Shown here piece by piece: positions 10,625 through 19,202 of a DNA stretch of 56,574 nt (its first letter is position 1; each line of letters opens with the position of its first letter). The position numbers were made by a program, and so were the translations under genes. The notes beneath the pieces are model-generated. The model worked only from the letters and a program-made list of their open reading frames with translations. It had not been told where the DNA came from and did not search any database. The DNA lies in the NCBI GenBank assembly GCA_900549345.1, contig UROC01000005.1:1-56574 (forward strand), given 5' to 3'. This DNA is from an uncultured Collinsella sp. (GTDB lineage Bacteria > Actinomycetota > Coriobacteriia > Coriobacteriales > Coriobacteriaceae).

Positions 10625-12166
10625 CTACTGTGAGGTGCTGAGCGAGCGCCTGACTGCATCACGCCAGCCCGCAAGGTTTTGCTCGCGGCGCTCGGCGGAC
10701 ATGTGGGGAAGGAAGGTCCTAACGATCTGGGCATTTTGCTCCAGCTCTTCCAGGTCTTCCCAATAGCCGACGGCAAGACCCGCCAAGTACGCGGCACCGA
10801 TTGCCGTGGTCTCCACCGTCTCGCATTGCAGCACGGGGATATCCAGCAGGTCGGCCTGGAATTGCATGATGAACTCGTTGCGCGAGGCACCGCCATCGAC
10901 AGACAGGCGCTCAATCGAAAGCCCCACGTCCTGCTCCATGGCGCGCAGCACGTCGTAGCTCTGATATGCCATGGATTCGCAGGCGGCACGTACGATGGTC
11001 GCACGGCTCGAGGCGCCGGTCAGACCGCACACGATACCGCGAGCATGCGGGTCCCACCAGGGAGCACCCAAACCCGCAAAGGCGGGAACGAAGTAGCAGC
11101 CCTCGTTGTCGCTAATCGAAGCGGCGAGTTGTGCCGACTCGCTCACGCTCGAGATGATGCCCATGTTGTTGCAAAGCCAGTTCATCGTTGAGCCGGCGGC
11201 AAAAATAGAGCCCTCGAGCGCATAGCTGACTTTGCCGTCCGCAGCGATACCGATGGTGGAGACCAGGCCATTCTTGGATTCGACGATCTCGTCGCCGGTG
11301 TTCATGAGCATAAAGCAACCCGTGCCATAGGTGTTTTTGGTCTGGCCGGGACGGAAACAGCAGTGGCCGAACAGCGACGCCTGTTGGTCACCCGCCACGC
11401 CCATGATGGGCGGCATGTTGGTCATGATGTCGCTCGCGACGCGGCCGTAGTCGCCTGAGCTCCAGCGAACCTCGGGCATCATGGAACGTGGAACGTCAAA
11501 GAGTGCCAGCAGGTCGTCGTCCCAATCGAGCGTATGGATATTAAAGAGTGCCGTGCGGCTGGCATTGGTGTAGTCGGTGGCAAAGACCTGGCCGCCGGTG
11601 AGGTTGTAGATGAGCCAGGTGTCGATGGTGCCAAACATGAGGTCGCCCGCCGCCGCGCTTTCGCGTGCGCCGTCGACGTTGTCGAGAATCCACTGCACCT
11701 TGGAGGCCGAGAAATACGGGTCGAGCGTGAGTCCCGTGCGGGAGCGCACCAGCCCTTCTGCGCCCTGCTCGACAAGCTCGTCGATCAGAGGTGCGGTACG
11801 GCGGCACTGCCATACGATAGCGTTATAGATCGGCTGACCGCTCACGCGATCCCAGACCACCGTGGTCTCGCGCTGGTTGGAGATGCCGATGGCGGCAATG
11901 CGGTCGGAGTGGATACCGCTCTTAAACTGGACTTCCATCATGACGGCGATCTGGCTAGCAAGGACCGCCATGGGGTCTTGCTCCACCCAGCCGGGACGCG
12001 GGAAGCTGGTTTTGACGCTGCGACGTGCCTGCGCGACGATGCATCCGTACTCGTCGACGATGGTCGCAAGTACCGAGGTGGTGCCGCAGTCGAGCGCCAT
12101 GATGTAGGAACCGCCAAAGTCAAACGAGGCATCTTCCATGCCCAGGCTGCCCAGATTCAACGACAT
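10625..12166 (-). CDS. glpK: Glycerol kinase (FGGY family)
   Basis: ATP-dependent phosphorylation of glycerol to glycerol 3-phosphate in the cytoplasm. The 513 residues carry the N-terminal phosphate loop MALDCGTTSVLATIVDE, the substrate-site GVAGDQQASLFGH and the C-terminal VDGGASRNEFIMQFQADLL typical of GlpK. About 20 residues precede the usual N-terminus, so a start inside (ATG before ALDCGTT) is possible. It ends 120 bp from the upp start and follows tsaC by 13 bp in the same direction. No glpF or glpD is adjacent. Confidence 0.92.
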   Translation of the reverse strand: MSLNLGSLGMEDASFDFGGSYIMALDCGTTSVLATIVDEYGCIVAQARRSVKTSFPRPGWVEQDPMAVLASQIAVMMEVQFKSGIHSDRIAAIGISNQRETTVVWDRVSGQPIYNAIVWQCRRTAPLIDELVEQGAEGLVRSRTGLTLDPYFSASKVQWILDNVDGARESAAAGDLMFGTIDTWLIYNLTGGQVFATDYTNASRTALFNIHTLDWDDDLLALFDVPRSMMPEVRWSSGDYGRVASDIMTNMPPIMGVAGDQQASLFGHCCFRPGQTKNTYGTGCFMLMNTGDEIVESKNGLVSTIGIAADGKVSYALEGSIFAAGSTMNWLCNNMGIISSVSESAQLAASISDNEGCYFVPAFAGLGAPWWDPHARGIVCGLTGASSRATIVRAACESMAYQSYDVLRAMEQDVGLSIERLSVDGGASRNEFIMQFQADLLDIPVLQCETVETTAIGAAYLAGLAVGYWEDLEELEQNAQIVRTFLPHMSAERREQNLAGWRDAVRRSLSTSQ

Positions 12167-12179
12167 CGCTTAAACCTTT

Positions 12180-12923
12180 CTATTGCATCGGGTCGGACAG
12201 GACCCGTTCGATCTCTGATGCGGGAAGTGCGCCTTGGCGCAGGATCTGGAACTCGCCGTGCTGAAACGACACGATGGTCGAGGCGTCGCGACACGGGGTC
12301 TCACCGGCGTCGACGGCAACATCGACCCCCTCCAGGATGCGACCCTCGACGGCGGCAAAGCTTGCCGGCGAGGGCGCGCCATGCGTGTTAGCGCTGGTGC
12401 AGGCAAGAGGGCTGCCGCAGGCGCGGATGAGCGCCTGCACCACGGGCGAGGCCGAAGCGCGAAGTGCCACCGTGTCGTCGGCGGCGCGCATAAAGGTCGG
12501 CACGCAGGGGGCCGCCTTGACCACGATAGTCAGGGCGCCCGGCCAGCATCGTCGGGCAAGCACGCGGGCCTCTTCCGGGATATCCACGCCATAGCGGTCG
12601 AGTGCTTCGGCATCATCGACCAGCCAGGCAACCGTTTGGGTGAGCTCGCGCTGCTTGAGGGTAAAGATACGACGATAGCCGGTACCGAGTGCGGGGACCG
12701 CGGCGCCGTTGACGGCAGCCTGCGGATCGCGCGGCCACGATGGGAATTCGCTTGTATCTTGGGGCACGGCGTCCGAGAAGGCGTTGACTGCCACGGCGAC
12801 ACCGTAGACGGTCTCGGTCGGGATCAAAGCCAGGCCGCCGCGGCCGAGCCCCTCGGCCGTGCACTCGACGGCAAGCCGATGCGGCTCGCGCGTTCCCTCG
12901 TATACCCGATAGACCGTCTGCAT
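12180..12923 (-). CDS. L-threonylcarbamoyladenylate synthase (Sua5/YrdC/TsaC family)
   Basis: First enzyme of tRNA t6A37 modification: it makes threonylcarbamoyl-AMP from threonine, bicarbonate and ATP. The YrdC signature IPTETVYGVAVAVNAF, the basic LKQRELTQ site and the SANTHGAPSP segment are visible. Between the first two there is an insertion of about 35 residues rich in Pro/Ala that is not in typical TsaC. At 247 residues it lacks the extra Sua5 domain. The start region has only a weak ribosome-binding site (AAGGGG 12 bases away). Confidence 0.88.
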   Translation of the reverse strand: MQTVYRVYEGTREPHRLAVECTAEGLGRGGLALIPTETVYGVAVAVNAFSDAVPQDTSEFPSWPRDPQAAVNGAAVPALGTGYRRIFTLKQRELTQTVAWLVDDAEALDRYGVDIPEEARVLARRCWPGALTIVVKAAPCVPTFMRAADDTVALRASASPVVQALIRACGSPLACTSANTHGAPSPASFAAVEGRILEGVDVAVDAGETPCRDASTIVSFQHGEFQILRQGALPASEIERVLSDPMQ

Positions 12924-13057
12924 GTGTATGCCAGCCCCTTACGCTCTGGTGCAAGTTTGTTTACTGTGGGGCATTCTCGCACGAAACGTTCAACCTATTT
13001 GCCCAGAGCGCATGTTGGTTTGGTGAGCGGCTCTAGTAGTCGGTGAAAGTGAGGGGG

Positions 13058-13504
13058 TTATTGGACTGCGACGAACTTCTTTGGCCTGCCGGCGTGGCGT
13101 TCTTGGGCGGCGTAGCGCTCGATGCTGTCTATCGTTATCATCCGACGGCCGTCGACGAGTTCAACATCGAGCTTTCCGGCTTTGACCAGCGCGGTAATCC
13201 GCGGAGCGGAGACTTTGAGGTCCAGCGCTGCGTCTTTAAATGTTCGGCACGCCGCTTCCCGAGCGTCCTCGTGGTCGATTTCGACTGAAAGGGCCACGAC
13301 CTCGGCCGAGCGTTCGTACCCTGCCGGAGTCAAACCGTTGTTGAGGTCGTCGGCCAAAAACGCCATCAGTGCCTCGGTGGCATGGGCAATCGCTTCTTCG
13401 CGCGTATCGCCATCGGCAAAGGCGCCGGGAATCTGCGGGAAGCTAGCGCAGTAACCGTCGTCTTCTTTTATGAGAACGCAGTCATAGGTAAATCGCTGCC
13501 TCAT
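13058..13504 (-). CDS. hicB: HicB-type antitoxin
   Basis: Antitoxin partner of the downstream-facing HicA toxin. The N-terminal half (CVLIKEDDGYCASFPQIPGA, then GDTREEAIAHATEAL) is the partly degraded RNase H-like HicB fold. The C-terminal half contains a short helix-turn-helix-like segment (SAPRITALVKAGKLDVELVD) and a basic tail, probably DNA-binding and autoregulatory. The ATG at 13504 is 11 bp after hicA. A start 15 codons upstream would run into hicA. Length is 148 residues. Confidence 0.88.
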   Translation of the reverse strand: MRQRFTYDCVLIKEDDGYCASFPQIPGAFADGDTREEAIAHATEALMAFLADDLNNGLTPAGYERSAEVVALSVEIDHEDAREAACRTFKDAALDLKVSAPRITALVKAGKLDVELVDGRRMITIDSIERYAAQERHAGRPKKFVAVQ

Positions 13505-13515
13505 TTTGCCTCCAA

Positions 13516-13701
13516 CTACCATCCAGCTTGGCGACGAATACTTGCCCACGTGCCCTTCTTTGGTCGATCACCACCAGAGCCGTTCACGGTGACAACGCGG
13601 TCACCAGAAACATACTTAGCATGACTACCGACTTGCGCGACCTTCACGAATCCATCGTGCTTGAGTAGGGCAATGATTTCCCGAAAGGTAGGAGGTTGCA
13701 T
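13516..13701 (-). CDS. hicA: HicA-type mRNA interferase toxin
   Basis: A 61-residue dsRBD-like toxin that cleaves mRNA in translation-independent fashion. The catalytic His27 lies in VGSHAKYVSG and the C-terminal KKGTWASIRRQAGW is typical of HicA. It precedes hicB by 11 bp, the usual hicAB order. The ATG has GAGG seven bases upstream. An AT-rich palindrome sits 25 bp before the start. Confidence 0.9.
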   Translation of the reverse strand: MQPPTFREIIALLKHDGFVKVAQVGSHAKYVSGDRVVTVNGSGGDRPKKGTWASIRRQAGW

Positions 13702-13725
13702 GGGCCGACCTCTTTCAGCCGTCCT

Positions 13726-13747
13726 AATTATAAACTAATTTATAATT
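13726..13747 (-). promoter_or_regulatory. Putative HicB operator palindrome
   Basis: Perfect 9-base arms AATTATAAA and TTTATAATT flank CTAA, immediately upstream of hicA in an otherwise GC-rich genome. It contains a TATAAT hexamer on the minus strand, so a repressor here would cover the -10 element. This fits HicB autoregulation but is inferred. Confidence 0.5.
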
Positions 13748-13769
13748 TTTGCTAACCAGTTAATAAATA

Positions 13770-15020
13770 TTACTGGCGTTGCTTGGGCTCGGTGACGATG
13801 GCTCGGACAATGCGGGGGCGATCGGTGAGGTCGTGGACGATACGCACGTCCGAAAGGCCTGCTTGACGACAGAGCTCGGCCGCGGCGTCGAGCGCGCCCT
13901 CGTAGAGCTCGCAGGCAAACAGGCCGCCGGCACGCAGCATGTAGGGCGCCGCGTTGAGCAGGCGGCGGAAGATATCGAGACCGTCGGCACCGCCCTCGAG
14001 CGCCAGATCGGGCTCAAAGTCCTTGACCTCATGCGGCAGCGAGCGCATGACATCGGTGGGGATGTAGGGCGGGTTGGAGACGAGTACGTCAAAGGTGCCC
14101 CACTCTTCGCGGGGAATGGAGCTCACCAGGTTTGTGAGGCTGAAGGCGACCTCGTCGGACGTGAGGCCAAGCGCATCACGGTTTTTGGTAGCAAGGTCGA
14201 TGGCGCGCGGCTCGATATCGGTAGCAGTGCAGGTAACGTGGCCGCGGCGCTCCCAGGCAAGGGAGAGCGAAATGCAGCCCGTGCCGCAGCCGACCTCGAG
14301 AACGCGGGCAGTGCGGGGCTCGGCTGGGGCAGGCGCAGCGGCATCCTGAGCTGAAACCGTCTCCTGGTCGGCGCCCTCGATGGCGATGTCGTATTCGTCG
14401 AGCTCGGGCTCGGCGGCTTTTGCGGCTTCGGCTTCTGCTGCTTGCGCGGCGGCTTCCTCGGCCTCGCGATCGGCAAGCTCCTCGGCATAGGCGCGGCTAC
14501 CGAGCACGTCGCTACCCAGCGCAGCCTCATCGGCGGCCGTCAGGTTGGCAGCACGGCGCTCGGCGGTCGCGCGTTCGTCGGCCAGCGCCGCCTCAGCTTT
14601 GCGGGCCTGCTCGACCTCATCGTTCCAAGGCAGCTCAACACGCTGACGGGCAGCGGCCTCGGGGCTCAGCACCTCGGTATCCAGATAGTTCAGGACTTCT
14701 TCGACGAGCATCTCGGTCTCGGGGCGCGGGATGAGCACGCCGGGGGCGCACGCGACGTCGATCATGCGAAACTGTGTGCTGCCGGTGATGTACTGCAGCG
14801 GCTCGCCTTTGGCGCGACGAACGACGGCCGCGTGCATGGTCTCGAGCTGGGCTGCGTTAAGCGTCTCGTCCATGCGCATATACAAGTCGATACGCGCCAG
14901 GCCCGTGGCCGCGCACAGCAGCCACTCGGCAGAAAGACGGGGATGCTCCTCGCCGCGCTCGGCCAGGTACTCCTTGGTCCACTCGAGACAACGCTTGATG
15001 GTCCAAATCTCGTTTGCCAT
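13770..15020 (-). CDS. prmC: Peptide chain release factor N5-glutamine methyltransferase with a large insertion
   Basis: Methylates the GGQ glutamine of release factors using S-adenosylmethionine; prfA lies nearby in the same direction. The N-terminal helical domain (residues 1-100) ends in VLIPRPETE. The catalytic domain starts at about 238 with VLEVGCGTGCISLSLAWER and carries VSNPPYIP (Asn316-Tyr319). Between them are about 120 extra residues rich in Ala and Glu, making the protein 417 residues instead of the usual 280-290. The start at 15020 gives the family N-terminus; an upstream start would add 25 unlikely residues. Downstream is the hicAB pair. Confidence 0.9.
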   Translation of the reverse strand: MANEIWTIKRCLEWTKEYLAERGEEHPRLSAEWLLCAATGLARIDLYMRMDETLNAAQLETMHAAVVRRAKGEPLQYITGSTQFRMIDVACAPGVLIPRPETEMLVEEVLNYLDTEVLSPEAAARQRVELPWNDEVEQARKAEAALADERATAERRAANLTAADEAALGSDVLGSRAYAEELADREAEEAAAQAAEAEAAKAAEPELDEYDIAIEGADQETVSAQDAAAPAPAEPRTARVLEVGCGTGCISLSLAWERRGHVTCTATDIEPRAIDLATKNRDALGLTSDEVAFSLTNLVSSIPREEWGTFDVLVSNPPYIPTDVMRSLPHEVKDFEPDLALEGGADGLDIFRRLLNAAPYMLRAGGLFACELYEGALDAAAELCRQAGLSDVRIVHDLTDRPRIVRAIVTEPKQRQ

Positions 15021-15159
15021 GGGGCCCTCCCCTCTTAAGCGCCGGACGGCGCGCGAATGTCGGAGCAGATTGTAAGCGAGACCAGCGCTTGGCAAGGGGC
15101 GATTGAAGGCGATTATCGAGAATCAGCCCAGAATTTTGCTTGGAGCCCACCTGAAGTGT

Positions 15160-15333
15160 TCATTCGTCGACGTCTAAATCTGCATCCGTCAAGTTTTTGG
15201 CAAGGTTGCCCCAAAACTGACCAATATCTAACCAAGAACTTGCCACATCGCTTGACGCACGACCCATCAAAAATCGCCCCGCGATTTCTTGGACGTTTTT
15301 TCGAGCAATATTTTCAATTGCAGATGCATGCCG
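15160..15333 (-). pseudogene. Possible remnant of an unidentified small gene
   Basis: The 590-bp gap between prmC and prfA is AT-richer than its surroundings. On the minus strand an open stretch of about 57 codons without a convincing start reads ENIARKNVQEIAGRF, then SWLDIGQFWGNLAKN, ending TDADLDVDE and a stop. The composition is protein-like, and another frame just upstream (AAYLLKAINGMHLQ) is also plausible, which suggests a frameshifted, decayed gene. I do not recognise the family. Confidence 0.3.
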
Positions 15334-15452
15334 TTAATTGCTTTAAGCAGGTAAGCAGCTCAAAGGCCATCAAAACCGATTGAATAACATCTCAAAGCAA
15401 TGTCACCAATGACTCCCTACGGATCATTTGACAACCAAGGAAACGCCAATGA

Positions 15453-15608
15453 TTTGGCAATGTCAGCGAGCGACGTCCAGAGCGAACAAGTTGGCATGAA
15501 AAAGGCAAGGCATAGACCTTCTGGTCATGCCTTGCCTTTTGAATGACAAATTGTCGCTCTGGACGGCGCGCAGCGTCGGCTGGTCCGCCGTTCGGTAGAA
15601 CGGCGGAA
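15453..15608. repeat. Intergenic palindromic repeat, family A, copy 2 (terminator of prfA)
   Basis: A long imperfect palindrome. Outer arms around GTCCAGAGCGA / TCGCTCTGGAC enclose an inner stem AAGGCAAGGCAT / ATGCCTTGCCTT with T/A runs on both sides, so it can terminate in both directions. Next to it a separate hairpin CCGCCGTTC-GGTA-GAACGGCGG abuts the prfA stop. The copy at 21408-21613 is more than 85 percent identical by eye. Confidence 0.75.
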
Positions 15609-15609
15609 C

Positions 15610-16677
15610 TTAGACTGCCTGTGCCAGCTTCTCGGCTCGCTCGGCGGCGGCGAGTGCCTCGATGACGGTGCCGAGCTGGTCGCCCAGAAGGACGCCGTTG
15701 TAGGTGGAGTTGAAGCCGATGCGGTGATCGGTCACGCGGTCCTGGGGCTGGTTGTAGGTACGGATCTTCTCGGAACGGTTGCCGTGGCCGATCTGGCTCT
15801 GGCGCTCGGCACCGAGCTCTGCCTGCTGCTTCTCGAGCTCCATCTCGTACAGACGGGCGCGCAGCATCTGCATGCAGACTTCGCGGTTCTGGATCTGGGA
15901 GCGCTGTTCCTGCGACTGCACCACGGTGTTGGTGGGCAGGTGGGTGATGCGCACGGCGGAATAAGTGGTGTTAACGCACTGACCGCCAGGACCGGAGGCG
16001 CAGTAGGTGTCGATACGCAGGTCGGACTGGTTGATCTGGACGTCGATCTCCTCGGCCTCGGGAAGTACGGCGACGGTCGCCGTGGAGGTCTGGATACGGC
16101 CCTGGGACTCGGTCTTGGGAACGCGCTGGACGCGGTGCACGCCGGACTCGAACTTCATGACGGAGTAGACGCGGTCGCCCTCGACCTTGAACTCGATGGA
16201 CTTAAAGCCGCCGGCCTCGCTGGGGCTGGAGTCGAGCACGGTGGTCTTCCAGCCGCGCGACTCGCAGAAGCGCTGATACATCTTGTACAGATCGCCGGCG
16301 AAGATGGCCGCCTCGTCGCCACCGGCGGCGGAGCGAATCTCGACGATGGTGTTCTTGTCGTCGTTGGGGTCGCTCGGGATGAGCATGTACTTAATGTCTT
16401 CCTCGAGCTGGGGAAGCTTGGCCTCGTTTTCGGAGATGTCCATCTGGAGCATCTCCTTCTCATCGGCATCGGTAGTATCGTGGAGCATTTCCTTGGCGGC
16501 CTCGATGTCATCGAGCGCGCCGATGTACTCGCGCGAGGCGGCGATGAGGTCGGACTGGTGCGCGTACTCCTTGTTGAGACGCGTGAACTCCTTGATATCG
16601 GAGGCGACGGCCGGGTCGGAAAGCTTTTTCTCGAGCTCCTCGTAGGCCTTGATGATCTTTTCGAGCTTGTCGCGCAT
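15610..16677 (-). CDS. prfA: Peptide chain release factor 1
   Basis: Recognises UAA and UAG stop codons and triggers peptide release on the ribosome. The 355-residue protein carries the GGQ motif in SGPGGQCVNTTYSAVRI, and the stop-codon recognition tripeptide PKT within RVPKTESQGR (PxT class, which separates RF1 from RF2). The ATG at 16677 has AAAGGAG seven bases upstream. prmC, its modifying enzyme, lies downstream in the same orientation after a repeat. Confidence 0.97.
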   Translation of the reverse strand: MRDKLEKIIKAYEELEKKLSDPAVASDIKEFTRLNKEYAHQSDLIAASREYIGALDDIEAAKEMLHDTTDADEKEMLQMDISENEAKLPQLEEDIKYMLIPSDPNDDKNTIVEIRSAAGGDEAAIFAGDLYKMYQRFCESRGWKTTVLDSSPSEAGGFKSIEFKVEGDRVYSVMKFESGVHRVQRVPKTESQGRIQTSTATVAVLPEAEEIDVQINQSDLRIDTYCASGPGGQCVNTTYSAVRITHLPTNTVVQSQEQRSQIQNREVCMQMLRARLYEMELEKQQAELGAERQSQIGHGNRSEKIRTYNQPQDRVTDHRIGFNSTYNGVLLGDQLGTVIEALAAAERAEKLAQAV

Positions 16678-16872
16678 GACGGGACTCCTTTATATGCGTG
16701 AAGGTGAAAATCGGCAGAATTGATGGGGCGCACGGCGCCATTGCGGGGGTAAGTCCAGCTAGAGCATGTCGATCTTCAGATACATGCGCATCCCTTCGCG
16801 TACGGGGTACATAGTTGCGGTCTAACCCATACATGATAGCGTGCGCAGGCAAACCTGCATATAACCCGCACG

Positions 16873-16907
16873 GAATCCGACAAAGGGAGAGTCCCTTTGT
16901 CGGATTC
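16873..16907 (-). terminator. Hairpin family B, copy 1 (after the M20 peptidase gene)
   Basis: Perfect 16-base arms GAATCCGACAAAGGGA / TCCCTTTGTCGGATTC with a GAG loop start at the stop codon of the peptidase gene. The core GACAAAGGGA...TCCCTTTGTC recurs elsewhere in the window at gene ends. Confidence 0.65.
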
Positions 16908-18322
16908 TAGAGCGTATGGAGCAGGGCGATGAGGAAGCGGACACCATGGAGGTAGGCGCGGCGGGTGATGCGCTCGTTGGTGCCGTGGACGCCGCGGTCG
17001 CACTCGTCATCGTCGACCACAAACGCCGAAAAACGAATGCATTCGGAGCAAATGTGCTGGTAGTTGGCAGCGTCGGTCGCGCCGATCACGGTCGAGGGGA
17101 CAATCGCCAACGGCTCGGATGATCCGTTTTCCTCCGTCCCCTTTGGATCGCGGAAATAGCGGGCGGCGATGGAGCGAACCGCCTCGAGGCCGGGACCACC
17201 GATGCGCGGGGACGGCGAGGGCTCGGAGCTGCCGGGGCCCAGCTCCACTTCGACACGACCGGCAAGGTCCGCCCCGGCAACCGCCTCACGGCAGCGCGCC
17301 ACAACGTCGGCCACGCTCGTGCCCTCGAGCATGCGGAAGTTAATGTTGGCCCACATATCCTGCGGCATTACGTTGGCGCCGGCGCTGCCTCCCTCGATCT
17401 GCGTGGGCGCGCAGGTGGTCGTCACCAGCGGATAGAGCTTTTTGCTGGCGAGGCACTCGCGCACGATGGCATCCCCGTTGGCGGCAATCTCATCCGCCGT
17501 GTAGAGCCCCAGCTCGACAAGCTGCGCGGCAAGCAGATCGGTCACGCGCGTCGGCCACTCGATATCGCAGATTGCGGCGATGGCACGGCTGAGCGCCTCG
17601 AGCGACGTGCCGCCGTAGGGGTTAGACGAATGCCCGCCCGCGCTCTTCGTCTTGAGCACGATATCGGCATAGCCCTTTTCGGCCAGGTCGGCATGCATAA
17701 GCCAGCCCTCGCCCACGCCGTACTCGGCAGCCGAAACGATACGGTAGTCACCCTCGTCGATCAGGAACTCGAGCTCAACACCGCGCTCCTCGAGCACGCG
17801 GCCGATAGCTCCAGCGCCGTACTGCGTGGTTTCCTCGTCCTGGCCAAAGGCGAGCAACAGCGAACGCTTGTGCTCCCAACCGTGCGCCAACGCATACTCA
17901 ACCGCCTCGAGAATGCCTGCGACCTGATCCTTCATGTCGATAGCGCCGCGACCCCAAATGTAGGTGTCGTCCACCTGTCCGCTAAAGGGGGCGTGCGTCC
18001 AGTCGGCCTCGGTACCCGGCACCACGGGGACCACGTCCATGTGGCCCATGAGCATGACGGGTTTGAGGGCGGAGTCGGAACCGCCAAGCGTCACCAACAG
18101 CGAATGGCCGACAAGCTCGACCTCGCCCGCCGCAAATACGTGCGGCCAGGCCTGCTGCATATACGCGCGCAGGTCGTCGAAGGGCTGCCAGTCCACCGCC
18201 TCGGCATCCATGCTCGAAATGGTCGGAAACGACAGCACGCGGCCCAAGCGCTCGCACGCGCCGACCTCGTCTATATCGGCAAAATCGTCCTCATGCGCAA
18301 AGAAGCGCCAAACCTCGGCCAT
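16907..18322 (-). CDS. M20 family metallopeptidase (carboxypeptidase/deacylase-like)
   Basis: A 471-residue dizinc hydrolase acting on peptides or N-acyl amino acids. Visible metal-site motifs are MLMGHMDVVPV (His and the catalytic Asp), WGRGAIDMKD (bridging Asp), FGQDEETT (general-base Glu pair), and VHGTNERI near the end (His ligand). The dimerisation lid lies in the middle, around GGHSSNPYGG. Long-form N-terminus and AIDMKDQVAGILEAVE resemble the CPS1/PM20D1 branch. It follows the ATPase of an amino-acid ABC transporter by 72 bp in the same direction, suggesting hydrolysis of small peptides or acylated amino acids linked to uptake. No signal peptide is visible, so it is probably cytoplasmic. 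Confidence 0.88.
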   Translation of the reverse strand: MAEVWRFFAHEDDFADIDEVGACERLGRVLSFPTISSMDAEAVDWQPFDDLRAYMQQAWPHVFAAGEVELVGHSLLVTLGGSDSALKPVMLMGHMDVVPVVPGTEADWTHAPFSGQVDDTYIWGRGAIDMKDQVAGILEAVEYALAHGWEHKRSLLLAFGQDEETTQYGAGAIGRVLEERGVELEFLIDEGDYRIVSAAEYGVGEGWLMHADLAEKGYADIVLKTKSAGGHSSNPYGGTSLEALSRAIAAICDIEWPTRVTDLLAAQLVELGLYTADEIAANGDAIVRECLASKKLYPLVTTTCAPTQIEGGSAGANVMPQDMWANINFRMLEGTSVADVVARCREAVAGADLAGRVEVELGPGSSEPSPSPRIGGPGLEAVRSIAARYFRDPKGTEENGSSEPLAIVPSTVIGATDAANYQHICSECIRFSAFVVDDDECDRGVHGTNERITRRAYLHGVRFLIALLHTL

Positions 18323-18394
18323 GGCATCCTTTCGATTGTGACGACAAAGGCCGCCCCACGGGAGCGGCCCTGCAACGTAAGCGTTTGCGGTCGG

Positions 18395-19180
18395 TTATTT
18401 GTCCTCGAGATAGCGAGAGAGGAACTCACGAGTGCGCTGGTGTTTGGGGTTGCCGAAGAGCTCGGCCGGCGCGGCATCCTCGAGCACCACGCCCTTGTCC
18501 ATAAAGACCACGCGGTCGGACACGGTTCGGGCAAAGGCCATCTCATGCGTGACGACGACCATGGTCATGCCGTCGGCGGCGAGCTTGCGCATGACCTCGA
18601 GCACCTCGCCCACGATCTCGGGGTCGAGCGCTGAGGTCGGCTCGTCGAACAGCATGATCTGCGGATTCATACATAGGGCACGAGCGATGGCCACGCGCTG
18701 TTTTTGACCACCGGACAGGCGACCAACGGCGGCGTGCGCGAACTTTTCGAGTCCCACGCTCGTCAGATGCTCCATCGCGACCTTCTCGGCCTCGGCCTTG
18801 CTCATCTTTTTGAGCGTGACGGGCGCGAGCGTGCAGTTGTCGAGCACATCCATGTTGTTGAACAGGTTAAAGCCCTGGAACACCATGCCGATGTCCTCGC
18901 GCAATTTGTTGATGTTGCAGCGCTCGGCCGTGAGGTCCTGGCCGTGGAACCAGATGTGGCCCGCGTCCGGGGTCTCGAGCAGGTTGAGGCAGCGCAGGAA
19001 GGTCGATTTGCCCGAGCCCGAGGCGCCGATGATGGTGACAACCTCACCGGGATTGACGGACAGGTCGATGCCCTTGAGCACCTCGAGCGAACCAAAGCTC
19101 TTGCGCAGGCCCTCGACGCGGATGAGCGGCTCATTGGTCTGTGCGGCGGCCGCAACGCCGGTAATGGCGGTATCTGCCAT
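18395..19180 (-). CDS. Polar amino-acid ABC transporter ATP-binding protein
   Basis: Energises the adjacent permease. Walker A GASGSGKST, Q-loop MVFQGFNLFNNM, signature RLSGGQKQRVAIARAL and Walker B IMLFDEPTSALDPE with the switch His in VVVTHEM are all intact. Length about 261 residues, with about 15 unstructured residues before the domain. The start is placed at the ATG near 19180, after the permease stop; a longer reading frame overlaps the permease gene and is unlikely. Confidence 0.95.
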   Translation of the reverse strand: MADTAITGVAAAAQTNEPLIRVEGLRKSFGSLEVLKGIDLSVNPGEVVTIIGASGSGKSTFLRCLNLLETPDAGHIWFHGQDLTAERCNINKLREDIGMVFQGFNLFNNMDVLDNCTLAPVTLKKMSKAEAEKVAMEHLTSVGLEKFAHAAVGRLSGGQKQRVAIARALCMNPQIMLFDEPTSALDPEIVGEVLEVMRKLAADGMTMVVVTHEMAFARTVSDRVVFMDKGVVLEDAAPAELFGNPKHQRTREFLSRYLEDK

Positions 19181-19202
19181 GATGATTCTCCTCGTCTTAA
19201 GC

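Noticed and set aside
15057..15383. Plus-strand frame of 108 codons in the prmC-prfA gap
   Set aside because: No ribosome-binding site and no family pattern. The minus-strand remnant in the same DNA looks more protein-like.
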